64,000 bases of DNA from Ampullaceana balthica (GCA_944989445.1 CALYLW010000334.1:244501-308500), one strand, 5' to 3'; positions 47,231 to 58,734 are shown, counted from the stretch's first letter. A program made the numbers and translations. Notes: generated from the sequence alone by a model not told the origin.

Positions 47231-48280
47231 GTGGTCCTGTGGTTATCTCCGTTGAAACAGAGGCTAGCATAGTTGGATATCTTCAATTTTTCTTTGCAGT
47301 TTCATATTTATCATAACCCGCATGCTAGCAGACGCGCGTAGATAATGCACTATACTTTTAGCTGCAATGTGGTGTGAGAAAACACGGTCTGCATATTTGT
47401 TTTAAAAAAAATATTTTCATTTAATCATGATTTATTGTTTCAATATTTGTGTTACTTTTAGCGAAGACAAGAGCAAATAAAATAAACGACAGTCCACGGA
47501 CGATGGCTTTGGTGCCTATCATTATTATAATCTTTTCTTTCTCCAGAAAGTCGGGTTTGATAGTAACTTCTAAACAGCGATTATAATTTAATTTTAAAAA
47601 ACAGGATAGAGTTTATTTAATGGGGAATGACGTATTCCCTTATTAATTCCTCTCATGCTGTGTCAATCTTTTCTTTATCCACATCGCTACTTCGATTAAT
47701 CAAAAATTAACATCAGTCCTTGCATTCAGTACAACGTGTGTAAAATCGCCCCTTTATTGAAACCCACCAAATGTCGCAGAAAGGAAGTCTTGTCCCTCGT
47801 CCGGAGGGAGCTGTTCATTAAAAAATCTCCTTTTACCGATTTCTTTGAGTCCCACCGCCTCACATAAAATATTAAAGTCAAGTCAATGCTACGGCGTCTT
47901 CCACGAGTCAATCATGCTACCTTCCCTTCATCGAGGTGTCCGCACGGAGCCACAATGGCGGTTCATCGGGTTCAGATGAAGCAAGAGATTCGGGCAGTAA
48001 ACGAAGCGGCTTAATTAGATTCTGTTTAATATTTCATACGATGGTTCAGAATTTCCAAAGTAAAAAAAATATATAAAAAATCTTGTAAATTCTACAGCTT
48101 GATGTTTTCTGATGCAGGATTCCGAGTGTGTAAGCTTTTTAAATAGAGCAAATTAAAACTAAACATTGTTGATTGAATAACGGTAGTTAGCGCCGTTTTA
48201 GTCATAGGTTGAGAGATAGTCTTGGGGTCTTACAACTGTAGCAACTAGGATTACTACGGCAGATCATCAAATAATAGGAG

Positions 48281-49355
48281 GACTTACTGAGTACTTTCTT
48301 AGACGGCATTGCATCAAGTTCTAGGATGACTTATTAAGTACATTCTTAGACAGCTTTGCATCAAGTTCTAGGATGACTTATTAAGTACATTCTTAGACAG
48401 CTTTGCATCAAGTTCTAGGATGACTTATTAAGTACATTCTTAGACAGCATTGCATCAAGCTCTGGGATAATGACTTATTGAGTACATTGTTGGACAGCAT
48501 TGCATCAAGTTCTAGGATGATGACTTATTGAGTACATTGTTGGACAGCATTGCATCAAGTTCTAGGATGACTTATTAAGTACATTCTTAGACAGCATTGC
48601 ATCAAGTTCTAGGATAATGACTTATTGAGTACATTCTTAGACAGCATTGCATCAAGTTCTAGGATAATGACTTATTGAGTACATTGTTATACAGCATTGC
48701 ATCAAGTTCTAGGATGATGACTTATTGAGTACATTGTTAGACGGCATTGCATCAAGTTCTAGGATGATGACTTATTGAGTACATTGTTAGACGGCATTGC
48801 ATCAAGTTCTAGGATAATGACTTATTGAGTACATTGTTATACAGCATTGCATCAAGCTCTGGGATTGCTTACTGAGTACTTTCTTAGACGGCATTGCATC
48901 AAGTTCTAGGATAATGACTTATTGAGTACATTGTTATACAGCATTGCATCAAGTTCTAGGATGATGACTTATTGCGTACATTGTTAGACGGCATTGCATC
49001 AAGTTCTAGGATGATGACTTATTGAGTACATTGTTAGACGGCATTGCATCAAGTTCTAGGATGATGACTTATTGCGTACATTGTTAGACGGCATTGCATC
49101 AAGTTCTAGGATAATGACTTATTGCGTACATTGTTAGACGGCATTGCATCAAGTTCTAGGATGATGACTTATTGAGTACATTGTTAGACGGCATTGCATC
49201 AAGTTCTAGGATAATGACTTATTGCGTACATTGTTAGACGGCATTGCATCAAGTTCTAGGATGATGACTTATTGAGTACATTGTTAGACAGCATTGCATC
49301 AAGTTCTACGATGATGACTTATTGAGTACATTGTTAGACGGCATTGCATCAAGTA
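48281..49355. repeat. Minisatellite, 47/50-bp unit, about 21 copies
   Basis: The unit starts GACTTATTGAGTACATTGTT and contains GGCATTGCATCAAGTTCTAG. Left copies are mostly the 47-bp form (GGAT before GACTT), right copies the 50-bp form (GGATGAT or GGATAAT). Variants such as ACGG/ACAG and GAGT/GCGT are distributed in blocks. Confidence 0.98.
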
Positions 49356-49514
49356 CGAATGGACCCAATACATGCTGAACAAATTTATTTTCTCATAATC
49401 TGTGACCCCCTAACCCACATCTATTTCAGTTCTGGAACTCAAGGGGATAATTTTTATTTCCAATATTTTTCATAAAAGAAAAATATATTTATAAGAATCG
49501 ATATTGCTTTTATA

Positions 49515-49622
49515 GCTACACATCCGATTCCAATCCTATAACAGCCGATTCCCATCCTTTAACATTCTAATCCCATCTTATAATATCCGATTCCCATCCT
49601 TTAATATCCGATTCCCCTCCTA
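49515..49622. repeat. Short tandem repeat, 22-23-bp unit
   Basis: About five copies around CCGATTCCCATCCTTTAATA. Confidence 0.88.
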
Positions 49623-50109
49623 CATACATCTCTAGAGCCTAGAGAAACCATCAGCGCTTTCTACCCCTAAGGGACATCACTAGAATGTACAAGTGATCCT
49701 TATGTATGTCAAGTAAACAAACGTTTATTTCCCTTGACCTCCCTTGGAAACAGCTTCCAGTTTAGTGGCATCAGCAGGGACAGACAATTGTACAAACATC
49801 GCTTTGTTTACTGGCTGCAACTTTTCACCTTCTCCATTGCCGTATTTCCAGCAGAGATAGCCCTAGCGTGTGAGTATATTTCCACTACACCGGTTTCCTT
49901 CCCTTTGATAAAACACCTTGAAGTATAGTTGAGAGCACCAAATTCAGTCTTACGTCATCAAAATTTTCACTCACACTTCACACTATTAGTTTGTGTGCCA
50001 ATATTTTATATTTCAAACATATAATTGTATTTTGTCCTGTAGGCCATCTATCACACATACCTGTTATGGCATAATATGTTGTGTCTTGTTGAAGACGTGT
50101 GATGAATAA

Positions 50110-50382
50110 GGGGGCCGTCCACAAAGTACGTCACGCTACAGAGGGGGGAGGGGTTGTAAGAAAGTGTGACAGTTTGTGACAGGGGGCAGGGGGGGGTCCA
50201 GCCATTTGTGACGTCACAGTGTTTTATATTAAATTTTAATTATTTTGTTAATAAAAAAAACCAAATTTTTGTTCGAAAGTGTGACGTACTTTAGGGGGGG
50301 GGGAGTCCGAGATTTGTGACAGGGGGGAGGGGGGAGTTAAAAATGGTCAAAATTAGCGTGACGTACTTTATGGATGGCCCCT
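50110..50382. mobile_element. MITE with GGGGCCGTCCA...GTACGTCACGCT ends
   Basis: Left end GGGGGCCGTCCACAAAGTAC, right end (reverse complement) GGGGCCATCCATAAAGTACG. Both ends continue into TCACGCT and a G-run-rich block, and TAA is present on both sides. 273 bp and non-coding. It is the short relative of the element at 52611. Confidence 0.85.
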
Positions 50383-50977
50383 AATTACCTCACGTGCCTA
50401 AGGCGGTAAGCGTGTCTCAGATTGTACACAACGACTGAGGGACTAGGGCACACTATAAAGTACACAAAATAGAACTTCTTGAAATTTGTAATTTGTATAA
50501 CATTAATGGAAGTGGTAGTTAAGTACAGAGACGCTGTCCTTCTTCTATCTACTCTCTATCGATATTTTCTTAAACTCCATATCATCTCTCCCTACAACTC
50601 TTCCTTTTACTCTCCAAATATCTCCATTTTCCTTTCTATCAGTGTCCCTTTTCTCCCCATCGCTGGTTACAAAGAGGCCCATACCACGTTTTCTATTTTA
50701 ACCGTCACTCATAACTTTATTCCTTTCAAAAGGACTTTCAGGATATAAAAATTGGCATTGCCAGCAGAAAGTTGATTCAACTTTTCAAATAAAACCAATC
50801 TTAGGGAATTCAATACAATTATAAGCATTTATTTAGTGCGCACCAACCCGCACCAATACACACTGTTAAGATTTTAATTAGTCTCCTCTCGGATTGTTTT
50901 CAATGATGTACAAACACAACTGACATCAAACGTCGTCACAGTAAGCGAAGGAAACATTAGTTGTCTTGCCAGCGGCT

Positions 50978-51565
50978 ATGAATAACCGTTGGTTAATTCT
51001 TATATTTGTTTCAAATTTTGTGGTGGGCTCGCAGGGTCAATGTTATTTGTCGAATTGGACTCTGAGCATGAGGAAAGAGGGCTACTCCGAGTGCGAGCAG
51101 CCTAACACTTTCATACGGGGCTTCGCCAGAGGAAAACGAGCCAGCGACAGCAGCGACGGTCTGCAGCTCATCACACAGGCTCAGTGCTGCCCGTCGCCGC
51201 AGATGTGGCAGGAATCTAAAGCAGAAACCGTCTCAGAGGACTGGAAAAAAAGTCTGGATAAGGATAAGCGATGGGCATTTTGTCGATCCGGGTATTTCCT
51301 CCAAGCGCTGTACAGGAGTGCGTCGTCCTACGGTTGGCTCAGTAATTTAGACGCAGCCAGGTGCGCGAGGCCCATCGGCCATCCTCTATACTACGGTGAG
51401 TGCTATGAGGAGAACATCAACTGCTGCTTCAACGAGGCCGGCCTCTGTAGATGCAGGCGTCACTACTTTGTGGTGGCAATCTATAGAGGAGATTGTGACA
51501 GGCTGTTCTGTCTGGACAGGCTGAGGTGCTGCATGATGAGTGAGAACCACGAACAGACGTATTAG
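50978..51565 (+). CDS. Secreted cysteine-rich protein with three internal repeats, 195 aa, single exon
   Basis: The start is the first ATG (MNNRWLILIFVSNFVVGSQG), a clear signal peptide cleaved near residue 20. The mature part has 15 cysteines and three related modules. Each has an aromatic/Cys start (GYSEC 35-39, RWAFC 98-102, LCRC 156-159), a central strand (FIRGFARG 45-52, YFLQALYRS 106-114, YFVVAIYRG 163-171) and a Cys end (LQLITQAQCC, LSNLDAARCA, LFCLDRLRCC). Similar repeated modules occur in many secreted lophotrochozoan proteins, some attached to MACPF proteins; that link is from memory and uncertain, and no pore-forming domain is present here. The gene is intronless, lies inside the RBM24-like intron on the opposite strand, and has AATAAA at 51893. 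Codon use is far richer in G/C than the flanks. Confidence 0.85.
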   Translation: MNNRWLILIFVSNFVVGSQGQCYLSNWTLSMRKEGYSECEQPNTFIRGFARGKRASDSSDGLQLITQAQCCPSPQMWQESKAETVSEDWKKSLDKDKRWAFCRSGYFLQALYRSASSYGWLSNLDAARCARPIGHPLYYGECYEENINCCFNEAGLCRCRRHYFVVAIYRGDCDRLFCLDRLRCCMMSENHEQTY

Positions 51566-51649
51566 GGCCCAATGAAACGACGCATTAAGGCCCGATGAAA
51601 TGACGTATTAGGGCCCAGTGAAATTGCGCATTAAGGCCCGGTTTGAAAT
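51556..51649 (+). repeat. 23-bp tandem repeat spanning the stop codon
   Basis: Four copies of a 23-bp unit (GACGTATTAGGGCCCAATGA type). The first copy contains the last two codons and TAG stop of the secreted-protein gene; the rest lie in its 3' untranslated region. Confidence 0.9.
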
Positions 51650-51892
51650 CAAATTTGATTGTCTGATGTGCTACCCAGATTGGTGAACTGCTGTGTACGA
51701 CTATATTTACGACCTTAGAGCGAATCTGAAGCCAACTTGTTCTAATATTTTAGCTGATTATATTCTGTAAATTTCTGAAGAACTGCTAAACGATCAAACT
51801 CTTACCGAAACTTAACTTGTCTTCACACGAAGAAAAAGCATTTGAACTAACTTATGAAATTTAGGTTTCTCCAAATAATTTCAAATGCATAC

Positions 51893-51898
51893 AATAAA
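51893..51898 (+). terminator. Poly(A) signal of the secreted-protein gene
   Basis: AATAAA, 328 bases after the stop codon. Confidence 0.55.
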
Positions 51899-52810
51899 AT
51901 GAATAATTGAAGCTCAAATTTGTTAGGCTCCCTTTATAACACAGTTTCATGAATAAGTTGCTTTTAACATAATTTGACATAAATTTCAACAAAAGATACC
52001 AGATTTGGAACAAGACAAATACATACGAGGATTTTCTAAATATGTTGGGACTGGGGAAAAAAATCTTCTGATTTCAATAAATAACCCAGCCGTGTGGTGA
52101 GCACACTAGTGGTTCTTTAAGTCTCACAAATCATGGCTGATGTTTGGTTATGTCTCACCAATCGTGGTCTGATTGAAGGGGGGGGGGTCATGGTTTAGTT
52201 ATTGGATCATAACAATACACTGAAGGGGGCTCATAACGTTAACATCCTGTGTAGCCAGCTTATCTCCCTTCTTACCTCCCTTAAAGCGCTATCCGTCAGT
52301 TTGCCGGACAACCCAGGAGTAAGTCACTAACACACAAGGATCCCAAGAAAAATAAAGACACGCGATATGAAGGCTGTAAGATAAGCTTGACGGGCATGAG
52401 GATGGACAGGATTGGTAATTGGGTCCCAGTGGGTGGCGAGACTGACCCTAACCTCCTAGTACCAGTGGATCAGCCTCCATGACATTAGCTGATGGCACTT
52501 CTATAACTGGACCATCGCTGGACTTACAATGATCCTTACTTAAATGATCATTACACCATGTCGTCACAAACCCAATATTTATTGATTATAAGTTAAAAGA
52601 TTTCCTGTAAGGGGCCGTCCAAAAAGTACGTCACGCTCCGAGAGGGTGGGGGGGAGAGAGTGTAAGAAAGTGTGACAGTTTGTGACAGGGGGAGGGGGGT
52701 CCGGCCATGTGTGATGTCACACATTAATTTTTTTAATATTTTTTAAAAAAAATTATTTTTAGATTTTTAAAAAGTAGAATTTCAATAGCTTTAAAAATAA
52801 TTTTAAAAAA

Positions 52811-53227
52811 AATTGTGAAACTGATTTGGATGGAGCACAACTGATATGGAATGATAAGGAATGGTTTGACAATCATGTTCGCACCAGCCAATATTTCACT
52901 CAAATAGTGAAATGTCAGGACATAAAATGTTGCGACGAAGTACGAAGCTCATATTTCAACGTTTTACCTTCGAGATTCTTTCCTCCTCTAATCCAAATCA
53001 ACCAAACAACTGATGGACGTAAGGCTTCAGAAAGAGCAGATGCAGATTCTCATAAGGTTCCTTCCTTGTTTGTGGCACAAACTCTCAAGTTTGATGACAT
53101 TATGCTGAGATCAACAGGAGTTTTCAAAGTACAACCATATCCTTTATTGTCCATCTTTGCAGACAAGCTTACTTTTATCGAATTTGAAAAGTATGTCACT
53201 TATATTTTGCCTCACAAACAACGTTGA
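52811..53227 (+). pseudogene. Transposon-borne protein fragment with KCxDxxCC motif
   Basis: The open frame reads CETDLDGAQLIWNDKEWFDN, then SQYFTQIVKCQDIKCCDEVR, then SSYFNVLPSRFFPPLIQI. It has no credible ATG of its own. The KC-x2-D-x3-CC...RSSYF...PxRFFPP pattern is something I associate with repetitive uncharacterised proteins in cnidarian and mollusc genomes (from memory, not verified). The cysteines suggest a zinc-binding module. It ends at a stop at 53227, where the next frame takes over, so it is probably a decayed gene. Confidence 0.55.
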
Positions 53228-53469
53228 AGAAACATGCAGGACAACACAGAGCTCGGGCTCAGGAGAATGTGCACGCCCAAACTGTTCAAGAATCAACTCA
53301 GATAAAACGCATCCGTCATTTAAGGATCGCTTCTAGACGGCAAAGAGAACCCATGGCAGTTATAGCCAGAAGAGAAAATGCACATACAGGGGCTGTTGAG
53401 TGGCTAGATGAGGACGATTTTGTCTGTCTGCAATTATCCTACCAGGAAACGATAATGGTGAAAGATTGA
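53224..53469 (+). pseudogene. Continuation fragment of the transposon protein in another frame
   Basis: An 81-codon open frame overlaps the previous one by four bases and lacks an ATG start. A His/Arg/Gln-rich stretch (KKHAGQHRARAQENVHAQTV) is followed by an acidic end (GAVEWLDEDDFVCLQLSYQE). It most likely belonged to the same protein or a second one before frameshift or intron decay. Confidence 0.4.
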
Positions 53470-53954
53470 TGTCAGTCGTAACTATGGATGAACACTTCAC
53501 TTCACCATGGTAAGATGATGTCATTTGAATATTTTTGAATTAAACAGCATTCACATGACCATATTAAACAGATTCAATATAGCACAAGAGTAGGTCACAC
53601 AATTTGTCAATCTAGTCTTTTTTCCTCTTTTTTTAAAGTCAAATTATTTTGTTTCCTTTTTATTATTTAATCACTGGGTGAGGTCAACTTTCGCTAATCA
53701 ACTTCTTATCCTGTGCCAATATATTGCATAATCGGAAGATTATCTAAAACTTGACCTCACCCATTGTAAATGAAAATGTAGCAGATAAATGATGTGTATT
53801 ATATAATTTTCAAGTCTAATTTTTGCAATTTTTGTTTACTAATTCCATCTAGATTGAGTAACTGTTTCAATGAATAACTGTGACAACTGTTGACAATTAA
53901 AAATTCTACAATTAAATTCATTTTAATATCTGAAAGTTCTTTGAAGAAGGAGTG

Positions 53955-54235
53955 TACCGGATTTCGGCTCCAGCTCCAGCTCCGGCAAATCCGTAATTCG
54001 GCTATCTTTACAAATCCGGCTCCGGCTTCGGCTCCGGCAGGATTTAAATTCATAAATCCGACAGGTCGGTAGGGCCCTACTTTATATATATATTCATAAT
54101 GGCTCCGGCGAATCCGGAATCCGGCCATTTTAACAAATCTGACTCCGGCTCCGACCGGATTTCACTTCATAAATCCGGGCAAATCCGGCTCCAGCCAGCT
54201 TTCAAAATTTTGAATCCGGTAAAACCCTACTTTTA
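53955..54235. repeat. TCCGGCTCCGGC-rich inserted repeat
   Basis: Many copies of AAATCCGGCTCC and GAATCCGG words with two GTAGGGCCCTAC/AAACCCTAC blocks, which look like the ends of a small palindromic element. It is nested inside the GGGGCCGTCC element. Confidence 0.6.
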
Positions 54236-54649
54236 AGTGGAAATGTTATCTTTTAATACGGTTTAATAGTGAAGCGTATTTTAAGTATTAAATTAAATTT
54301 TTTAATAAAGCGTTAATTAAAGAAAAAAAAATCAAAAGTGTGATGTACTTTTGGGGGGTGGGGGGGGGGTCCCGAGATTTGTGACAGTTTGAGACGGGGT
54401 GGGGGTCAAACATTGTCAAAAATAGCGTGACGTACTTCATGGACGGCCCCTAATTATTTGCAACTGACGGGTATAATTTGTTGTCGATCAACTCTTAATA
54501 TTCTGACAGCCTGTAGAGAGTTCCCTTTTTTCCCCAAGTGTGAACACTTCAGTGACTCCCTCATAAACCTGGATGTCGTAAAGAGGTGCAGGGCATGCGC
54601 CATATACGATTTGAGATTCATGGCAGAACACCATATGCATAATCAGTCA

Positions 54650-54725
54650 CAGGGGCGTCACTAGGGTTGGTGTCACCCAAGGCGGTCCGCACCCCCACAC
54701 CCCCCTTAGTGCCGCCTCTTATCAG
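54650..54725 (+). mobile_element. Transposon end, CAGGGGCGTCACTAGGG type
   Basis: CAGGGGCGTCACTAGGGTTG then GTCACCCAAGGCGG and a C-run block, a very common animal MITE/hAT-like terminus. A related end in the same orientation is at 55706. Confidence 0.55.
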
Positions 54726-54899
54726 ACATATGACAGATATTTTTTTAAGAGAGGGCATGATATGAACGCTGCCATGTAAATACAATTACTTGTATACGCG
54801 TGTATGTGAGAATGGGGGTGAGAGATGCGGCAGTGGTGTGTGTACTTTTGCAGAAGATGAATTATATGACGGTTTAATATTCGACTCACTCTAAAGGTC

Positions 54900-55700
54900 C
54901 ATTAACCAAATGTTTCGATAATAAACTTAAAAAAAAATATTAAGGGGATAGGGGGAGCAACAAGAGTTACCTATCATTTATAAACTCCCCTGTCTACTGA
55001 ACCTCATCAATCACAATGCGCGCACATGTAGTTAAGCTTTGTTTTAGTAATAAGGTGACAATCTATTGTACCCGACCCAAAATGTTGCTCTCTAGATCTT
55101 GACTAGAAATTCGTGTCTTGAAACTCTCCAATCTCAAACCAAACTGCAGTTTAAAGGCTATTTTAATGGATCCGATTATAAACACATCAAGCTATGCCTC
55201 AAAACAAGATAGCAATCACTTGTATTCTGCTTCGACCCACCTTATTTATTGCTTCCCTCCATTTCCTCAAAGCAGATCTCAGGTCTAAATTTAATTTCAC
55301 TTTGCTGTTGTCTTTTTGATAAGTTTTTTTTTAAACCAGATTTTCTTTTGGGTACATACTATCGTTCATCGATTGTGTAAACTCATCTACTCCAACAAGC
55401 CGATAACTGAAATTTAGCAGTTAGTCGAGATGTTTACAGATGACGTAGAGAAGGCAACGCGTTGCGTAATTGACTGTGTGTTTATGCTGGTCGCCTGACA
55501 GCCTCTAGGAGCAGCAGCGCCATCTCTGTGCAAGCGTAGCCTCGAACCTTGTTGGAAGGCACATGTCTAAACAAAGGGAACATCCCCCAGTCAACAAGAG
55601 GCTTGCAGCGTCAACAAATTCAAACACGGTTTCACCGCCATGGGACCATACCACGTGACTAATTTATAACTGCGCAAGATCATGGGTCCCTTGAGAATCC
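54900..55700. other. No gene seen
   Basis: Unique-looking sequence with only short frames, between two related transposon ends. The part near 55500 (GCAGCAGCGCCATCTCTG) is locally G/C-richer but has no sustained frame. Confidence 0.45.
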
Positions 55701-55705
55701 CAGTG

Positions 55706-55745
55706 GCGTAGCTAAGGTTGGTGCCGCCCGTTGCCGGAAAAGATT
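55706..55745 (+). mobile_element. Transposon end, CAGTGGCGTAGCTAAGG type
   Basis: CAGTGGCGTAGCTAAGGTTG followed by GTGCCGCCCG; same family type as 54650. Confidence 0.5.
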
Positions 55746-56206
55746 TTAGCCGGCTTCTTCCACGGGGAAAAAAAATGTAGTTCCTCAAAATGCCGCATCC
55801 TTGTACAAAGAGAAAGATTCCCACCAGACCATCGACTTCTTCGTACGCCGAAGTTTGTACAGTCTTTAACACTTGTACTTGCATTGACAATGGTCAATTT
55901 TTATATAGAAGTTAAATAGAGAAATTGGAACGCAAACCAAACTTTCAAAATAATGAAGGAAATGAACCGTCCAACATCCAATAGAGTTATTGGAAATAAT
56001 CTTCCATATTATAAGCAACTTATGGGGTCTTTGCGACCAATGGTTTAGTCAGCATTTTCGCAATGAGTGTTCGTACCCATCGTCTCAGCAGTTCTTTGAT
56101 TTCAGGGGTAAAATTTACATCTCAACATACTTTGACGTCAAGGGTATAAATGACTTTTTAACATTACTTTGACATCAAGGGCATACATGACCTTCTAAAA
56201 TTACTG

Positions 56207-56366
56207 GGACCTAACAGCATTGACCTTGGTGTGCCCGACACCAGTAGGACCTAACAGCATTGACCTTGGTGTACCCGACACCAGTAGGACCTAACAGCAT
56301 TGACCTTGGTGTTCCCGACACCAGTAGGACCTAACAGCATTGACCTTGGTGTACCCGACACCAGTA
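56207..56366. repeat. Minisatellite, 40-bp unit, four copies
   Basis: Four near-perfect copies starting GGACCTAACAGCATTGACCT. Confidence 0.97.
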
Positions 56367-56520
56367 GTTTACAGACGATCACGCCTGAGGTTCCCTGGTG
56401 TTTACAAGAGATGGCGAGATTTCATAGAATGACCTCCAAACACTGCTGATAGGTCATTTCAATAGGATGGGAAGATCGTTGAATTTGGGGCACATTCTCT
56501 TGTTTACTCATCCAGTGACG

Positions 56521-56521
<1 letters not shown>

Positions 56522-56588
<67 letters not shown>
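56522..56588. repeat. Microsatellite (TA)n(GA)n
   Basis: About 22 TA units followed by about 11 GA units. Confidence 0.98.
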
Positions 56589-56892
56589 TTCAGCGTCTTA
56601 GTATGAGGCAGTTGACGGTGTCAACAATACATCTAAAAAGGTATACATAGAATCAGTCGAAAACGTGTTTTCTCTATACACCGTTAGTCAAATAATCCTG
56701 AAATGTCTATTCCGTATATGAATACTCACACAATTCTAAAATATCTACTCCATATACCAATCGTCTAATAATTCGAAAGAATATTTACTCTATGGTTTAA
56801 GATTGCTGTGAAAAATGCCCGGAAGATATATTCACGCCACACACTATTGACCCCCGCGTAATATTTTGTTAATATTACCTTGCAAACCAAGT

Positions 56893-57250
56893 GGCTCCCA
56901 AAAAGAGCAACCAATTCCTAACTCAGGCTCTCCCAAAAGAGCAACCGATTCCTAACTCAGGCTCTCCCAAAAGAGCAACCGATTCCTAAGTCAGGCTCTG
57001 CCAAAAGAGCAACCGATTCCTAACTCAGGCTCTCCCAAAAGAGCAACCGATTCCTAACTCAGGCTCTCCCAAAAGAGCAACCGATTCCTAACTCAGGCTC
57101 TCCCAAAAGAGCAACCGATTCCTAACTCAGGCTCTCCCAAAAGAGCAACCGATTCCTAACTCAGGCTCTCCCAAAAGAGCAACCGATTCCTAACTCAGGC
57201 TCTCCCAAAAGAGCAACCGATTCCTAACTCAGGCTCTCCCAAAAGAGCAC
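56893..57250. repeat. Minisatellite, 34-bp unit, ten copies, each a hairpin
   Basis: The unit contains GGCTCTCCCAAAAGAGCAAC then CGATTCCTAACTCA. GCTCT and AGAGC within each unit are complementary around a CCCAAA loop, so either strand would form ten successive small hairpins. Confidence 0.97.
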
Positions 57251-57394
57251 CCATTCCAAATCTAGTCTTAAAAAATGAACCCAATACCGAGTCAAGTCTC
57301 TCCCAAAGCATCACATTATCAGCTGGAGCACGATACCCACCAATTCTACTCAAGCATCTCGCCCAACTAAGCAACGAGCAATGACCAACAACTA

Positions 57395-57870
57395 ACAACC
57401 ATGACCAACCACAACCAGCAATGACCAACAACTAACAACCATGACCAACAACTAACAACCATGACCAACAACTAACAACCATGACCAACCACAACCAGCC
57501 ATGACCAACAACTAACAACCATGACCAACAACTAACAACCATGACCAACAACTAACAACCATGACCAACCACAACCAGCAATGACCAACAACTAACAACC
57601 ATGACCAACAACTAACAACCATGACCAACCACAACCAGCAATGACCAACAACTAACAACCATGACCAACAACTAACAACCATGACCAACAACTAACAACC
57701 ATGACCAACCACAACCAGCCATGACCAACAACTAACAACCATGACCAACAACTAACAACCATGACCAACAACTAACAACCATGACCAACCACAACCAGCA
57801 ATGACCAACAACTAACAACCATGACCAACAACTAACAACCATGACCAACAACTAACAACCATGACCAACC
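57395..57870. repeat. Minisatellite, 20-bp unit with higher-order order
   Basis: About 24 copies of two 20-bp variants, A (ATGACCAACAACTAACAACC) and B (ATGACCAACCACAACCAGCA/C). They are arranged mostly as A-A-A-B blocks of 80 bp, with one A-A-B block. Confidence 0.98.
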
Positions 57871-58019
57871 ACAATCAACATCTGAGCGAAAGTGTCAACC
57901 TTCCTTTTATGGCCCATGACGGCCATGAACTGGAAGGATTTTGAATCATGAAGTGACCATTCCAATCACCATGATACAGGTGAGAAACCGGACGAGAGTT
58001 GCTTGTATGTGATCAACAG

Positions 58020-58250
58020 GAAAAAGTGCTAAGAATAAGAACAAACAAACAGAAATAATGCTAGTAGAAAGAACATAATAAAAAAACACAACTAACGATA
58101 TAAAATAGACAACGAAAGAGAAAATGAGGCAGAAAAGGAGTGAAAAGTAGAGAGAGATAGGTGGGAAGAGTGAAGCTAGAGAGAAGAAAATAGTGAAATA
58201 GAGAGAGGGAAAGAGTGTGAGAGAATATAACTACAGGTATTTTTAACTAC
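58020..58250. other. Purine-rich tract
   Basis: Long one-strand run rich in A and G (GAAAGAG, GAGAGAGG words), no frame. Confidence 0.6.
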
Positions 58251-58519
58251 GATCGCTCGGTTCTATGGGTTATTTATTATTTCTGCATAGCACCATACCT
58301 GCCTCCCCCCGCCCCATTTCTCCATTCCCCCCCTATTCCCACCCCAACAAAGCGGTAAACTATTCCCGGGAAGCGTGCATTGTTTATATCTGTTTACATA
58401 CACGGCGCTGGCAACATTTGGGAGTAAGCTATACTTTCACCAGACCCGACTCTCCGCACACAAAGATAGCCAACTCGAGTGTTAAATGCCTACAACTGGC
58501 GCTTCTCTTTGACTATCTC

Positions 58520-58592
58520 TCGCACACACACAGAAACGCACACAAACGCAAAACACGCGCTCACACAACACACACGCGCGCACACACACATA
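58520..58592. repeat. CA/CG-rich simple sequence
   Basis: ACACACACAG, ACACGCGC and CGCGCGCACACACACA runs. Confidence 0.85.
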
Positions 58593-58734
58593 ACAACGAA
58601 AGCTAAAAGAAAGGGGATAGGGGTGGCAAGGCATTACAAGCTAGAATGGGGATTGCAGTGAGAGATGCTCTCTGGAGGTTGAGAACTACTCGTGTTTTAC
58701 TCTGTTGCTCCTGGTGTAAACGAATCTAGACTTT

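Larger units (their letters stand above)
52611..54450 (+). mobile_element. 1.84-kb transposon with GGGGCCGTCC ends and internal coding remnants
   Basis: The ends GGGGCCGTCCAAAAAGTACG and, inverted, GGGGCCGTCCATGAAGTACG are both followed inward by TCACGCT, then G-runs with TTTGTGACAGG. TAA flanks both sides, as in the 273-bp copy at 50110. The interior holds two overlapping coding fragments (52811-53469), a hairpin (53675-53762) and a secondary insertion rich in TCCGGCTCCGGC (53955-54235). It therefore looks like a larger, partly coding member of the same family. Confidence 0.75.

Noticed and set aside
48281..49355. Regular array resembling a CRISPR
   Set aside because: Units are contiguous with no unique spacers, and the genome is eukaryotic; it is a minisatellite.
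57195..57431. 78-codon minus frame
   Set aside because: Built from the 34-bp and 20-bp arrays.
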